Source: Bradyrhizobium sp. SRL28 (GTDB lineage Bacteria; Pseudomonadota; Alphaproteobacteria; Rhizobiales; Xanthobacteraceae). Taken from it: a stretch of 64,000 bases of DNA. A model generated the notes under the pieces. That model made no database searches and was not told where the DNA came from. It worked only from the letters and a program-made list of their open reading frames with translations. The stretch is from contig NZ_JAHEAG010000005.1 in NCBI RefSeq assembly GCF_018596315.1, positions 310,001-374,000 of the forward strand, read 5' to 3'. Both the position numbers and the translations under genes were made by a program. Shown here piece by piece: positions 1 through 8,684 of this stretch. Within the stretch, counting starts at the first letter, position 1, and every line of letters starts with the position of its first letter.

Positions 1-401
1 CCGATCACCTTGCGGACGCGGGCAAGCGTTTCGCCTTCACCGTCGTCGTAATGTTCGGTCACCATGGCGCCGTGCAGATCGAGATAGACGGCATCGATCG
101 GCCCAGCCGCAGCGATGCCGTCGACCATCTCCTTCATGACGCGTTCGAAGGCATCGTTGGTGACATGCGCCGAAGGGACCGCGGCCGCTGAGATCGTCGG
201 GACCAGCTCCCAGCCATTGGCTTCGGCCGCCTCGACGAAGCCGGCCAGGCCGACATTGATGTTGCGCATCACCTTGAGCACGTCGGCGCCGTGCGCCATC
301 GACGGCCAGCCGCCGCCATGGACGAAATCGTCATAGGTCGCCTTGGTCGGCGCGAACGTATTGGTCTCGTGCAGAAAGGCGCCAACGGCGATGCGGGTCA
401 T
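1..401 (-). CDS. M81 family metallopeptidase (MlrC-like), 3' end cut by the window
   Basis: The leftward reading frame starts at an ATG at 401 and is still open at base 1, so only the first 133 or so residues are present. The N-terminus reads TRIAVGAFLHETNTFAP, and further on comes DLHGAMVTEHYDDGEGE. The HETNTF and DLHGAM motifs are hallmarks of the M81/MlrC family (DUF1485 domain), named after the microcystin-degradation peptidase and common in soil proteobacteria beside peptide transporters. These are cytoplasmic metallo-hydrolases of poorly known substrate. The next leftward gene, also a peptidase, and the divergent dipeptide importer suggest a role in using small or modified peptides. That role is inferred from context. 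Confidence 0.85.
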   Translation of the reverse strand, partial: MTRIAVGAFLHETNTFAPTKATYDDFVHGGGWPSMAHGADVLKVMRNINVGLAGFVEAAEANGWELVPTISAAAVPSAHVTNDAFERVMKEMVDGIAAAGPIDAVYLDLHGAMVTEHYDDGEGETLARVRKVI

Positions 402-499
402 TAAGTGTCTCGGCCAATGCTTTTCGTTGGGGGGACGTTAAGCGCGTCATCGTGGCAAGCGCAAGCCGGGGAGCAATCCCGTTTTGCATGCCGCCCCAC

Positions 500-637
500 C
501 GTCATTGCCTGCGACAACGCGAAGCGTTTGCGCAAGGAAGCGACTTGTCCGCCGTAGCTTTAGCGAAGGCGGTAGCAATCCATCGCGCGTTTTGCGGAGA
601 CATGGACTGCTTCGTCGCTTCGCTCCTCGCAATGACG
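500..637. repeat. Dispersed palindromic intergenic repeat, copy 1
   Basis: This 138-bp element begins with CGTCATTGC and ends with its reverse complement GCAATGACG. The inner parts hold GCGAAGCG-type palindromes. The left arm (CGTCATTGCCTGCGACAA...) recurs inverted at 7459-7492. Elements of this style are scattered between genes in Bradyrhizobium genomes and have no known coding function. It is the only recognisable structure in the 402-714 gap between the two leftward peptidase genes. Short open frames across it are artefacts of the palindromes. Confidence 0.8.
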
Positions 638-714
638 GGAGGGGGCGTGGCTGCTTCGCCAACATCGAAACCGGGAACGCATTAGCGAAATCGCAGCCGT
701 ATCCTGCTTACCGC

Positions 715-1845
715 TCACGTCAGCGTCGCCAGCAAGCCTGCCATCAAACGGCCACGCTCGGCGAGGCTGTCGACCTCGATATGTTCGTTGAGCGTATGAG
801 CGTCGGCGCCACGAACACCCAAGCCGTCAAGGGTGGGGATGCCCATCGCGCCCGTAAAATTACCGTCGGAGCCACCACCGGCGCTGCCATGCGGGAGCTC
901 GACGCCCATTTGCCTGGCCACGCTGCGCGCGTGTTCGTAAAGCGCCATCGTGCCGGCATCGGGTTCCCACACCGGCCGGGTCACACCGCGGGTAACCTTG
1001 AACGTGACGTCATTGCTGCTCCCGGAAAGCGCGAGCATCCGTTCGACGCCGCGATCGAGGTCGGCTTGTCGCTTGGCCATGCTGAGCGCCTCGCCGGTGC
1101 AGGTCGTGGCAACGCAATTGACCCATTGGCCGCCATGCACGATGCCGACGGAGAAGGTGCAATCTTCGGTCGTCATGCCGTCGATAGTGATAATCTGGCG
1201 TGCCATCTCGCGGATCGCGGAGCGGCCCGATGAGAGCGTGGCGCCGGCATGGCTCGGCTTGCCGATGGCTTCGAGATTGAAGCGGGCAATGGCGTATCGC
1301 CCGGTGACCACGCCGTTGTTAGTGCGGCCCGGTTCCGGCACCAGCACATATTTGTTGCGGGCGGCTTCGGCCTCGATGATGTCGCGGGTCGATGGCGTGC
1401 CGACCTCTTCGTCCGGCGTGAACAGCACGGTAATCGGCAGCGGCGTGGTGAACGCGGCGCGGGCCAGTTGTCGGATGGCTTCGAGGGTGAGGTAGTTGCC
1501 GCCCTTCATGTCAAAGATGCCCGGGCCGTAGCATTTGTTGCCTTCGCGCCGCCATGCCAGCTTTTCCAGCGTGCCGACGGGATGGACGGTATCGAGATGT
1601 CCCGCGACCAGAATGCCGGGCCCGCCCTGCTTCGGGTGAGGGAAGCGCGCGCGGACGCAGCCGGCAAATCCTTGACGTCCGGCGATGCGTTCGATGGTCG
1701 CACCCATGATGGCCATTTCGCGCGCCGCAAGGTCGAGCATACGATCGACCGCACGCGCATCCCAGGTCGGGCTTTCGCATTCCACCCAGGCCCGCAAACC
1801 CTGCAGCATGGTCTCGGAATCAAAGGGAAGGTTGGCAGGATTCAT
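715..1845 (-). CDS. M20 family metallopeptidase (carboxypeptidase G2/glutamate carboxypeptidase type)
   Basis: A 376-residue cytoplasmic zinc peptidase. The chosen ATG at 1845 is preceded by a clear GGGAGGA Shine-Dalgarno site. An in-frame extension to 2127 has no such site and reads as low-complexity sequence. Family landmarks are GHLDTVHP near residue 82 (metal-binding His), GIFDMKGG near 109 (bridging Asp), PDEEVG near 144 (catalytic Glu and zinc Glu), a GKPSHAG dimerisation-domain motif, and ADAHTLNEH near the C-terminus. The family releases C-terminal amino acids, often glutamate, from peptides or folate-like compounds. It lies downstream of, and in line with, the M81 peptidase neighbourhood and is divergent from a dipeptide importer, so peptide breakdown after uptake is likely. 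The exact substrate cannot be read from sequence. Confidence 0.9.
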   Translation of the reverse strand: MNPANLPFDSETMLQGLRAWVECESPTWDARAVDRMLDLAAREMAIMGATIERIAGRQGFAGCVRARFPHPKQGGPGILVAGHLDTVHPVGTLEKLAWRREGNKCYGPGIFDMKGGNYLTLEAIRQLARAAFTTPLPITVLFTPDEEVGTPSTRDIIEAEAARNKYVLVPEPGRTNNGVVTGRYAIARFNLEAIGKPSHAGATLSSGRSAIREMARQIITIDGMTTEDCTFSVGIVHGGQWVNCVATTCTGEALSMAKRQADLDRGVERMLALSGSSNDVTFKVTRGVTRPVWEPDAGTMALYEHARSVARQMGVELPHGSAGGGSDGNFTGAMGIPTLDGLGVRGADAHTLNEHIEVDSLAERGRLMAGLLATLT

Positions 1846-2249
1846 ATGGGTCCTCCCGGTTGGGCCGGAATGTTTGGGGTTCGGTGTGGGCCCTTTACGA
1901 GAAGGAGCGTCGGCGAATTTGTAAAGGGAAAACATGGCGCGTTCGGACCTTCCCGGTGCGAGGTAGGGCAACGGTAATTCTGGCATCATTCTTGATTGTA
2001 GGAATTTGAGGAGGCGTGTTGGCGGAGCTGAACCGGGACTGCAATCCATCCGGCGGCGGGCGTAAGCCAGCCGCGAAAGGACCTGTCCGGAGGGCTGTCC
2101 TGATTTCTGCCTGAGCGCCGGCGTCACTAGTGTCGTCGGGTCAAAAGGGTGTTGTGAAGCTGAATATCGACCCTATAGTCCGGTCAGAAACCGGGCAGGG
2201 GCCCGAACAATAGGCATTCGGGCGTCGAGACGACAACGGAGGTGAAGGA
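1846..2249. promoter_or_regulatory. Divergent intergenic region between the M20 peptidase and the dipeptide importer
   Basis: These 404 bases separate two divergent transcription units, so both promoters should lie here. A GC dyad (CCGGTCAGAAACCGG, 2179-2193) sits about 60 bases before the binding-protein start and could be an operator or a leader hairpin. The binding-protein ribosome site (GGAGGTGAAGGA) is at the right end. I see no convincing -35/-10 pair and no further gene. Confidence 0.35.
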
Positions 2250-3830
2250 ATGAACGCGTTCAGAAAAGCAATTCTTGCTGCGACTTGTGTCGGCAGCCTC
2301 GTGGCCATGGCAGCGCCGGCGCTTGCCCAGACCACGTTGCGCGCCGTCATGCACTCGGATCTGAAGATCCTGGATCCGATCTGGACCACGGCCTACATCG
2401 TCCGCAACCACGGTTACATGATTTACGACACGCTGCTCGCTCAGGATGAAAAAGGCGAGATCAAGCCGCAGATGGTCGAGAAATACGAGGCTGCGCCCGA
2501 CAACAAGAGCTACACCTTCACGCTTCGCGACGGCCTGCTGTGGCATGACGGAAAGCCGGTGACTTCGGAAGACTGCATCGCCTCGATCAAGCGCTGGGCA
2601 GTCAAGGACTCTCTCGGCCAGAAGATGATGAGCTTCGTCGACTCGATCGATGCGGTCGACGCCAAGACCTTTACCATCAAGCTGAAAGAACCGACCGGTC
2701 TTGTACTGCTCGGCCTGTCAAAACCTTCGTCCAACGTGCCGTTCATGATGCCCAAGCGGGTCGCCGACACGGACCCCAACAAGCAGATCGAGGATTTCAC
2801 CGGATCCGGCCCCTTCGTCTTCGTCAAGGATGAATGGAAGCCCGGCGACAAGACCGTCTACGTCAAGTTCGACAAGTACAAGCCGCGCGCCGAGCCGGCC
2901 TCGGGTCTTGCCGGCGGCAAGGTCGCCAAGGTGGATCGCATCGAGTGGCGCGCCATTTCCGACGCGCAGCAGGCGGTCAACGCGCTGCAAAAGGGCGAGA
3001 TCGACTACATCGAGCAGCCCAGCCACGATCTCCTGGGTACCTTGAAGAAGGATGCCAACATCTCAATCGTCGAGGTGCCGCAAATCAAGGCGCAATACGT
3101 CTTCCGTCCGAACCACCTGCAAAAGCCGTTCGACAACCCGAAGGTCCGCCACGCGCTGTGGTACGCCTTCAATCAGGAAGACTTCCTGATGGCGACCATC
3201 GGTGACGAGAACTATATCAAGGCGTGCAAGGCGCTGTTCGTCTGCGACACGCAATTCGGCACCACCAAGGGGACGGACGGGCTTCTGACCTCCAATGCCA
3301 AGAAGGCGCAGGAGCTCCTGAAGGAGGCAGGCTACGATGGCACGCCTGTGCTGCTGATGCACTCCACCGACCTCAAGGCCTTGACCAACCTGGCGCCGGT
3401 AGCGAAGTCGCTGATGGAGAAGGCCGGCTTCAAGGTCGACATGCAGTCGATGGACTGGCAGACTCTTGTTGCGCGCCGCGCCAAGAAGGATCCACCGAGC
3501 GCCGGCGGCTGGAATGCCTTCCTTACGGCCTGGGTCGTTGCCGACGTGATGAACCCGGTCTCTGCCGCCTATGTGAATTCAGGGTGCGAAAAGGCTTCGT
3601 TCGGATGGCCCTGCGACGCAGAGATGGAGAAGCTGCGTGACGACTTCGCGCGCTCATCCGATCTGGCAAAGCAGAAAGAGATCGCGGAAGCGGTCCAGAA
3701 GCGCAATATCGAGATCACGGCCATGATCCCGGTCGGCGAGTACGTCCAGCCGATCGCCATTCGCAAGAACGTCAAGGGGCTCTTGATGGCGCCGGTCCCG
3801 GTGCATTGGAACATCGAAGTCACGAAGTGA
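2250..3830 (+). CDS. ABC transporter periplasmic peptide-binding protein (SBP family 5, DppA/OppA-like)
   Basis: 526 residues, preceded by a strong GGAGGTGAAGGA ribosome site. A Sec signal peptide covers roughly residues 1-27 (basic MNAFRK, hydrophobic core, AAPALAQ cleavage site). The mature protein follows the SBP_bac_5 pattern: LKILDPIWTTAY near the start, then YTFTLRDGLLWHDGKPVTSED near residue 90, a typical signature of peptide/nickel-type binding proteins, and later VRHALWYAFN. The family length is about 500-540, so it is complete. It would capture di- or oligopeptides (or similar ligands) in the periplasm and deliver them to the permeases encoded just downstream. A 12-bp hairpin follows the stop codon and may keep binding-protein mRNA in excess. 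Confidence 0.93.
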   Translation: MNAFRKAILAATCVGSLVAMAAPALAQTTLRAVMHSDLKILDPIWTTAYIVRNHGYMIYDTLLAQDEKGEIKPQMVEKYEAAPDNKSYTFTLRDGLLWHDGKPVTSEDCIASIKRWAVKDSLGQKMMSFVDSIDAVDAKTFTIKLKEPTGLVLLGLSKPSSNVPFMMPKRVADTDPNKQIEDFTGSGPFVFVKDEWKPGDKTVYVKFDKYKPRAEPASGLAGGKVAKVDRIEWRAISDAQQAVNALQKGEIDYIEQPSHDLLGTLKKDANISIVEVPQIKAQYVFRPNHLQKPFDNPKVRHALWYAFNQEDFLMATIGDENYIKACKALFVCDTQFGTTKGTDGLLTSNAKKAQELLKEAGYDGTPVLLMHSTDLKALTNLAPVAKSLMEKAGFKVDMQSMDWQTLVARRAKKDPPSAGGWNAFLTAWVVADVMNPVSAAYVNSGCEKASFGWPCDAEMEKLRDDFARSSDLAKQKEIAEAVQKRNIEITAMIPVGEYVQPIAIRKNVKGLLMAPVPVHWNIEVTK

Positions 3831-3837
3831 TGTGAAG

Positions 3838-3866
3838 GAAGCGGGCGGCTTCCCGCCGCCCGCTTC
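3838..3866 (+). promoter_or_regulatory. Intra-operon hairpin between binding protein and first permease
   Basis: A perfect 12-bp stem (GAAGCGGGCGGC paired with GCCGCCCGCTTC) around a five-base loop lies 7 bases after the binding-protein stop and 17 bases before the permease start. It is followed only by GTTTCGG, not by a long T run, so it is more likely an mRNA-stabilising or partial-attenuation element than a full terminator. Such stem-loops commonly raise binding-protein expression over that of membrane components in ABC operons. Confidence 0.7.
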
Positions 3867-3883
3867 GTTTCGGGGATCGACCT

Positions 3884-4825
3884 ATGTACGGCTACTTCTT
3901 CCGGCGATTGCTCGGCACGATCCCCGTGATGCTGGTGGTCGCGGTCTTCATCTTCCTGATGCTGCGGCTGACCCCGTCCGACCCGGCGGCAGTCATCGCC
4001 GGCGACAATGCCACCACCGAACAGGTGGCGCAGATCCGCAGCCAACTCGGCCTCGACCGGCCGATGATCGAGCAATTCGTGATCTGGTCGGGCAGGGTGC
4101 TGACCGGTAATTTCGGCGAAAGCTTCTTCTTCAAGAAGACGGTGGCCTCGCTGATCGGCGAGCGGATCGAGCCGACCCTGTCGCTCGCTCTGTTCACGAT
4201 CCTGATTGCGGTGTTTGTCGCTGTTCCGCTTGGCGTACTGGCGGCGCACCGGCACGGTTCGTGGATCGACCGCATCGTGATGGGCTTTTCGGTGCTCGGC
4301 TTTTCCGTGCCCGTGTTCGTGATCGGCTATCTCCTGATCTATTTGTTCGCGGTCTATCTGAACTGGCTGCCGGTGCAGGGCTATCAGCGAATCTCGGAGG
4401 GGGTTGGCGGCTGGGCGCAGCGGTTGATCCTGCCGTCGGTGACCTTGTCGGTGATCTATATCGCGCTGATCGCGCGCATGACGCGCACCAGCGTGCTGGA
4501 AGTGCTGTCGGAAGACTATATCCGCACCGCGCGCGCCAAGGGACAGTCCGAGCGAAAGGTGCTGTTCCGCCATGCGCTGCGAAATGCCGCCGTCCCGATC
4601 GTCACGGTGATCGGACTTGGCGTAGCGCTCCTGATCGGCGGCGTCGTCGTTACCGAGAGCGTGTTCACGATTCCCGGCCTTGGCCGGCTCACGGTCGACG
4701 CGGTGCTGGCGCGCGACTATCCGACGATCCAGGCCGTGATCCTGCTGTTCTCGTTCGTCTACGTCATGATCAACCTGGCGGTTGATATGATCTATACCGT
4801 GCTCGATCCCAGGATTCGCTACTGA
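3884..4825 (+). CDS. ABC transporter permease (DppB/OppB-like)
   Basis: 313 residues with about six membrane segments, starting MYGYFFRRLLGTIPVML, the typical start of the DppB class. The cytoplasmic coupling (EAA) loop is visible as EDYIRTARAKGQSERKVLFR near residues 208-227, followed by HALRNAAVPIVT. The protein ends in VLDPRIRY, also characteristic of this class. It forms a heterodimeric channel with the next gene product. Its stop codon overlaps the next start by one base (TGATG), pointing to translational coupling within the importer operon. Confidence 0.93.
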   Translation: MYGYFFRRLLGTIPVMLVVAVFIFLMLRLTPSDPAAVIAGDNATTEQVAQIRSQLGLDRPMIEQFVIWSGRVLTGNFGESFFFKKTVASLIGERIEPTLSLALFTILIAVFVAVPLGVLAAHRHGSWIDRIVMGFSVLGFSVPVFVIGYLLIYLFAVYLNWLPVQGYQRISEGVGGWAQRLILPSVTLSVIYIALIARMTRTSVLEVLSEDYIRTARAKGQSERKVLFRHALRNAAVPIVTVIGLGVALLIGGVVVTESVFTIPGLGRLTVDAVLARDYPTIQAVILLFSFVYVMINLAVDMIYTVLDPRIRY

Positions 4826-5748
4826 TGGTGGACACGACGATCCTCGAACCCGTACTGCCGGCGAGCCCAGTCAAGCCCGCCGCGTATCGCAAATTGCTGC
4901 GCAACCCGGGCGTGGTGTTCGGCGCCGCCGTCATTACGATCGTATTGCTGATGGGGCTATTCGCGCCCTGGCTCGGAACCATCGATCCGACGGCGATCAG
5001 CCCGATCGCACGAAACAAGATTCCCGGCGCGGAAATCACAATACGGACGGATACCGGCGAACGCATCAAGATGATCGCCAAGTTCGGCACGGACAGCCTG
5101 GGACGTGACGTCTACAGCCGCGTGGTCTATGGCGCGCGCGTCTCGCTCTTTGTCGGCATCACGGTAGCACTGATCAGCGTCGCCTGTGGCCTGTTCATCG
5201 GTCTGCTCGCCGGCTTCTTTCGCATTCTCGACGCCGTCATCATGCGGATCATGGACGGGCTGATGGCGATCCCGGCCATCCTGCTGGCGATCGCCATGGT
5301 GTCGCTGTTCCGCTCCAGCGTGTGGACGGTGATCATCGCCATCACGGTTCCGCAGATTCCAGGCGTGGTGCGGCTCGTGCGCTCCATCGTGCTCAGCGTG
5401 CGCGAGGAACCCTATGTCGAGGCGGCGGTGACGCTCGGCACTTCGACCCCGAAACTGCTGTGGCGGCATGTGTTGCCCAACACGATCGCGCCCATGATCG
5501 TGCAGGGCACGTTCATCTGCGCGTCCGCCATCCTCATCGAAGCCATCCTGTCCTTCCTTGGCATCGGCGTGCCACCTGAAGTGCCGACCTGGGGCAACAT
5601 CATGGCTGCGGGAAGAGAGGTGTTCAGCCTGTTCCCGCACAACATCATCTATCCCGGCGTGTGCCTTGCGCTCACAATCCTTGCCGTCAACGTTCTCGGC
5701 GACGGCTTGCGCGATACGCTCGATCCCAAAATGGCGAAACGGGTGTGA
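4825..5748 (+). CDS. ABC transporter permease (DppC/OppC-like)
   Basis: 307 residues, the second channel subunit of the peptide importer. An N-terminal cytoplasmic tail leads into LLRNPGVVFGAAVITIV and the first membrane helix. The periplasmic insert carries FGTDSLGRDVYSRVVYGARV, a hallmark of DppC-type permeases. The coupling loop reads EEPYVEAAVTLGTSTPKLLW. It starts on the TGATG overlap with the upstream permease and is followed two bases later by the ATPase start, so the three genes are co-translated. Confidence 0.93.
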   Translation: MVDTTILEPVLPASPVKPAAYRKLLRNPGVVFGAAVITIVLLMGLFAPWLGTIDPTAISPIARNKIPGAEITIRTDTGERIKMIAKFGTDSLGRDVYSRVVYGARVSLFVGITVALISVACGLFIGLLAGFFRILDAVIMRIMDGLMAIPAILLAIAMVSLFRSSVWTVIIAITVPQIPGVVRLVRSIVLSVREEPYVEAAVTLGTSTPKLLWRHVLPNTIAPMIVQGTFICASAILIEAILSFLGIGVPPEVPTWGNIMAAGREVFSLFPHNIIYPGVCLALTILAVNVLGDGLRDTLDPKMAKRV

Positions 5749-5749
5749 T

Positions 5750-7366
5750 GTGAGCAATACCGTCCTCGAAGTCTCGAATCTTTCCGTCGCCATCAAGGGA
5801 GGCGACCGGACGCATGCGGTCCAGGGCATCAACCTGACCGTCGGTGCCGACGAGATCGTCTGCGTGGTGGGCGAGTCCGGCTCCGGCAAATCGGTGACGG
5901 CGCAAGCCGTCATGGGCCTGCTGCCGAAGGACGCGATGCGGGTCGAGAGCGGCTCGATCCGGCTGCAGGGCGATCAGCTCCTCACCAAATCGGACGCCGA
6001 ATTGCGCGCGATCCGCGGCACCCGCATGGCCATGGTGTTCCAGGAGCCGATGACCGCGCTCAATCCGGTCGAGCGGGTCGGCGACCAGATCCGTGAAGTG
6101 CTGGAGATCCACACCGGCCTCGACCAGAAGGAGCAGCGCGCGCGCGTGCTCGAGATCATGCGCGCGGTGCATCTGCCCGATCCCGAACAGATGATCGACG
6201 CCTATCCGCATCAGCTTTCCGGCGGCCAGCGCCAGCGGATCATGATCGCGGCGGCGCTGGTGCTCGATCCCGCTTTGCTGATTGCCGACGAGCCGACCAC
6301 CGCGCTCGACGTCACCACGCAGGCGCAGATCCTCAAGCTCGTGCGGGAAATGCAGGGGCGCACCAAAACCGGCGTGCTGTTCATTACCCATGATTTCGGC
6401 GTCGTTTCCGAGATCGCCGATCGTGTCGTGGTGATGCAGATGGGCCGGATCGTGGAGCAGGGTCCCTGCGAGGAGCTGCTGCGGAATCCGCGCGAGGACT
6501 ATACCAGGATGCTGCTGGCGGCGGTGCCGAGCATGACGCCGCCGAAGCGGTCGCCCGTGACCGGACCAGTGGTTCTTCAGACCGAGAATCTTTTCAAGAC
6601 CTATGGCAAGCGCTCGCTGTTTCAGCCCAAGGCCCGTGTGGTCGCCGCGGTCAAGGACGTCTCGTTGACGATCCGGCGCGGCGAAACGCTGGGCATCGTC
6701 GGCGAGTCCGGTTCCGGCAAGTCGACGGTGGCGCGCTGCGTCGCGCGGCTGGTCGATACGTCAGCGGGCGGCATCAAGATCGACGGTGTCGATATCGCGG
6801 CGATGCGGGAGAAGAAATTCCGCCCGATGCGCCGGCGCATTCAGTTCATCTTCCAGGACCCGTACCGATCGCTCAATCCGCGCCGTACGGTCGGCGAGGC
6901 GATCATCGAGGGTCCGATGAATTTTGGCCTCAGCCGCAAGGAGGCACTGCAGCGCGCGCGCGACCTGATGGCCGTGGTTCATCTGCCGCCGGCTGCGATC
7001 GATCGCTTCCCGCATCAGTTCTCCGGCGGCCAGCGCCAGCGGATCTGTATCGCGCGGGCGCTGGCGATGGAGCCCGAATTGCTGATCGGCGACGAGCCGG
7101 TGTCCGCGCTCGACGTCTCCGTCCAGGATCAGGTGCTGAAGCTCCTCGACGAAGTGCGCCGCAAGTTCAATCTGGCGGTGCTGTTCATCACCCACGATCT
7201 GCGGGTGGCCGCGCAAGTGTGCGATCGGATCGCGGTCATGCAGCGCGGGGTGATCGTCGAGCAGGGCGCGACAGCAGATGTCTTTGCCGCGCCCCAGCAT
7301 GAATACACCAGGGCATTGTTCGACGCCGCGCCCGGCCGGCATCAGGAATTTGCTGCCAGCGCGTGA
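5750..7366 (+). CDS. Duplicated ABC transporter ATPase (DppD-DppF fusion type)
   Basis: 538 residues from a GTG that begins one base after the permease stop (TGATGTGAGC). Two complete ATPase domains lie in tandem. The first has Walker [13 protein letters not shown] near residue 41, signature LSGGQRQRI near 153 and Walker [13 protein letters not shown] near 177. The second has [12 protein letters not shown] near 318, FSGGQRQRI near 424 and [12 protein letters not shown] near 446. A typical oligopeptide-ATPase C-terminal stretch ([14 protein letters not shown]) joins them. Single-chain double ATPases of this kind (as in GsiA or YejF) replace separate DppD and DppF subunits. It powers the importer encoded upstream. 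Longer frames starting inside the permease gene are not the real start. Confidence 0.93.
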   Translation: MSNTVLEVSNLSVAIKGGDRTHAVQGINLTVGADEIVCVVGESGSGKSVTAQAVMGLLPKDAMRVESGSIRLQGDQLLTKSDAELRAIRGTRMAMVFQEPMTALNPVERVGDQIREVLEIHTGLDQKEQRARVLEIMRAVHLPDPEQMIDAYPHQLSGGQRQRIMIAAALVLDPALLIADEPTTALDVTTQAQILKLVREMQGRTKTGVLFITHDFGVVSEIADRVVVMQMGRIVEQGPCEELLRNPREDYTRMLLAAVPSMTPPKRSPVTGPVVLQTENLFKTYGKRSLFQPKARVVAAVKDVSLTIRRGETLGIVGESGSGKSTVARCVARLVDTSAGGIKIDGVDIAAMREKKFRPMRRRIQFIFQDPYRSLNPRRTVGEAIIEGPMNFGLSRKEALQRARDLMAVVHLPPAAIDRFPHQFSGGQRQRICIARALAMEPELLIGDEPVSALDVSVQDQVLKLLDEVRRKFNLAVLFITHDLRVAAQVCDRIAVMQRGVIVEQGATADVFAAPQHEYTRALFDAAPGRHQEFAASA

Positions 7367-7385
7367 TGGGGTTCTCAAACGCTCT

Positions 7386-7492
7386 CGTCATTGCGAACGA
7401 AGCGAAGCAATCCATCTCATGAGAAAGTATGGGTTGCTTCGTCACTCACGCTCCCTTGCGCAAACGCTTCGCGTTTGTCGCAGGCAATGACG
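7386..7492. repeat. Dispersed palindromic intergenic repeat, copy 2
   Basis: A 107-bp element starting CGTCATTGCGAACGAAGCG and ending in GCAATGACG. Its right arm is the inverted copy of the left arm of the element at 500-637 (GCAAACGCTTCGCGTTTGTC on this strand), so both belong to one repeat family. It follows the ATPase gene and could act as a weak transcription barrier. The rest of the 7367-7699 gap holds no recognisable gene. Confidence 0.78.
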
Positions 7493-7699
7493 GCGACGTC
7501 AGCAGCGGCTGTCGTGCAGCAGTTCCAGCCCGTCATTCAACAGCGGGGAGCGGATTTGCGGATGTTGAAGCGAAGGGGAACGCCGATCCCGCGCTGGCTT
7601 GCTCGCCGTAGATTTTGACTTTTCGGGATGTTGTTCGCTCGGCATGTCGTCAGCGCTCCATTTTGCTGCACGACAACATTTTGACCAGCGTTGCGTTCC

Positions 7700-8557
7700 T
7701 CAGGCCGGGTGCGCGGCGAGATGTTCCAGCATTAATTCGCATACACGTTCCGGCGCCTGATCCGCCGCAAAATGCCCGACGCCCGGAAGCACCTCGAAGC
7801 GATAGGGCGCGGCTATGAAATCGACCGTGCCTTCGGCAGCGCCGCGGCCGACGGTGTCGTCGGCGTCGCCCCAGATATAAAGCGTCGGTACGCGGATCGG
7901 GCCGAGTGGCCCGCGGACCGCGCCGCGGGCACGATACCAGGCGAGCGCCGCCTCCATCGCATCCTTGTTGCCAAGCACGGTCAGATGCATCTCGATCGCG
8001 TCCGCAGGGACGCCATTGGCAGTCAGACGCTCGCGCAGCCATTTGGCGTCGTCGGCGAGCACGACATCGGCGGCATCGGGCTCCAGAAACGCCTTGTGGT
8101 GCTTTGAGCGCTCTGCCTGCTCGCTGTCAGCCATCAGCGCGCGATTGAACGCGTTCGGATGCGGCCGCGAGAGAATGGTGAGCGAGGCCAGCCGCTCGTG
8201 GTGGCGGTCGGCGATGCCCCAGGCGATGCTGCCGCCCCAGTCGTGGCCGGCGAGATGAAAGCGCGCACTCCCATAACCGGCAGCCGCCACGATCGCCATC
8301 GCATCGTCCATCAGGCGGTCGATCAGGTAATATGAAAACTCACGTGGATCCGGCCGGGCGCCCGCCGAATAGCCGCGCTGGCTCGGCGCAATGGCGCGAT
8401 AGCCCATGTCGCCGAGGGCCGCGACCTGCGCGCGCCAGCAATGCATCGATTCCGCAAAGCCGTGCAGCAGCAGCACAAGCGGCGCGCCGGGTACGCCGGC
8501 GGTGATGGCGTCGAAGACAAGATGCGGCGCGATGGCGATCTTTTCTTGGATGGACAT
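7700..8557 (-). CDS. Alpha/beta hydrolase, epoxide hydrolase/haloalkane dehalogenase type
   Basis: 285 residues from an ATG with an AGGA site eight bases upstream; a frame extending to 8602 lacks that support. Oxyanion motif LLLHGFAE lies near residue 31. The nucleophile elbow is GHDWGG near 104-109, so the nucleophile is Asp, as in epoxide hydrolases and dehalogenases rather than Ser lipases. LYIWGDADD carries the acid, and GVGHFAADQAPE near 262 the catalytic His. It would hydrolyse an epoxide or a carbon-halogen bond through an ester intermediate in the cytoplasm. The substrate is unknown. It is divergent from the acyltransferase gene with a 127-bp spacer. Confidence 0.85.
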   Translation of the reverse strand: MSIQEKIAIAPHLVFDAITAGVPGAPLVLLLHGFAESMHCWRAQVAALGDMGYRAIAPSQRGYSAGARPDPREFSYYLIDRLMDDAMAIVAAAGYGSARFHLAGHDWGGSIAWGIADRHHERLASLTILSRPHPNAFNRALMADSEQAERSKHHKAFLEPDAADVVLADDAKWLRERLTANGVPADAIEMHLTVLGNKDAMEAALAWYRARGAVRGPLGPIRVPTLYIWGDADDTVGRGAAEGTVDFIAAPYRFEVLPGVGHFAADQAPERVCELMLEHLAAHPA

Positions 8558-8684
8558 GGGGCGATCCTGGCTGGGCAATCGGGCCGATCCATGGTGGGCC
8601 ATATTTCAGCGGGCCTACCCGAATTGTGCAACCCGGGAAAAGTGCTGTATTGGAAGCCGCATAGAGACCCGAGGGGACGGACGT

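Noticed and set aside
484..1233. Rightward frame across the palindromic repeat and the M20 gene
   Set aside because: Runs through the repeat and antisense to a conserved peptidase gene; composition is not protein-like.
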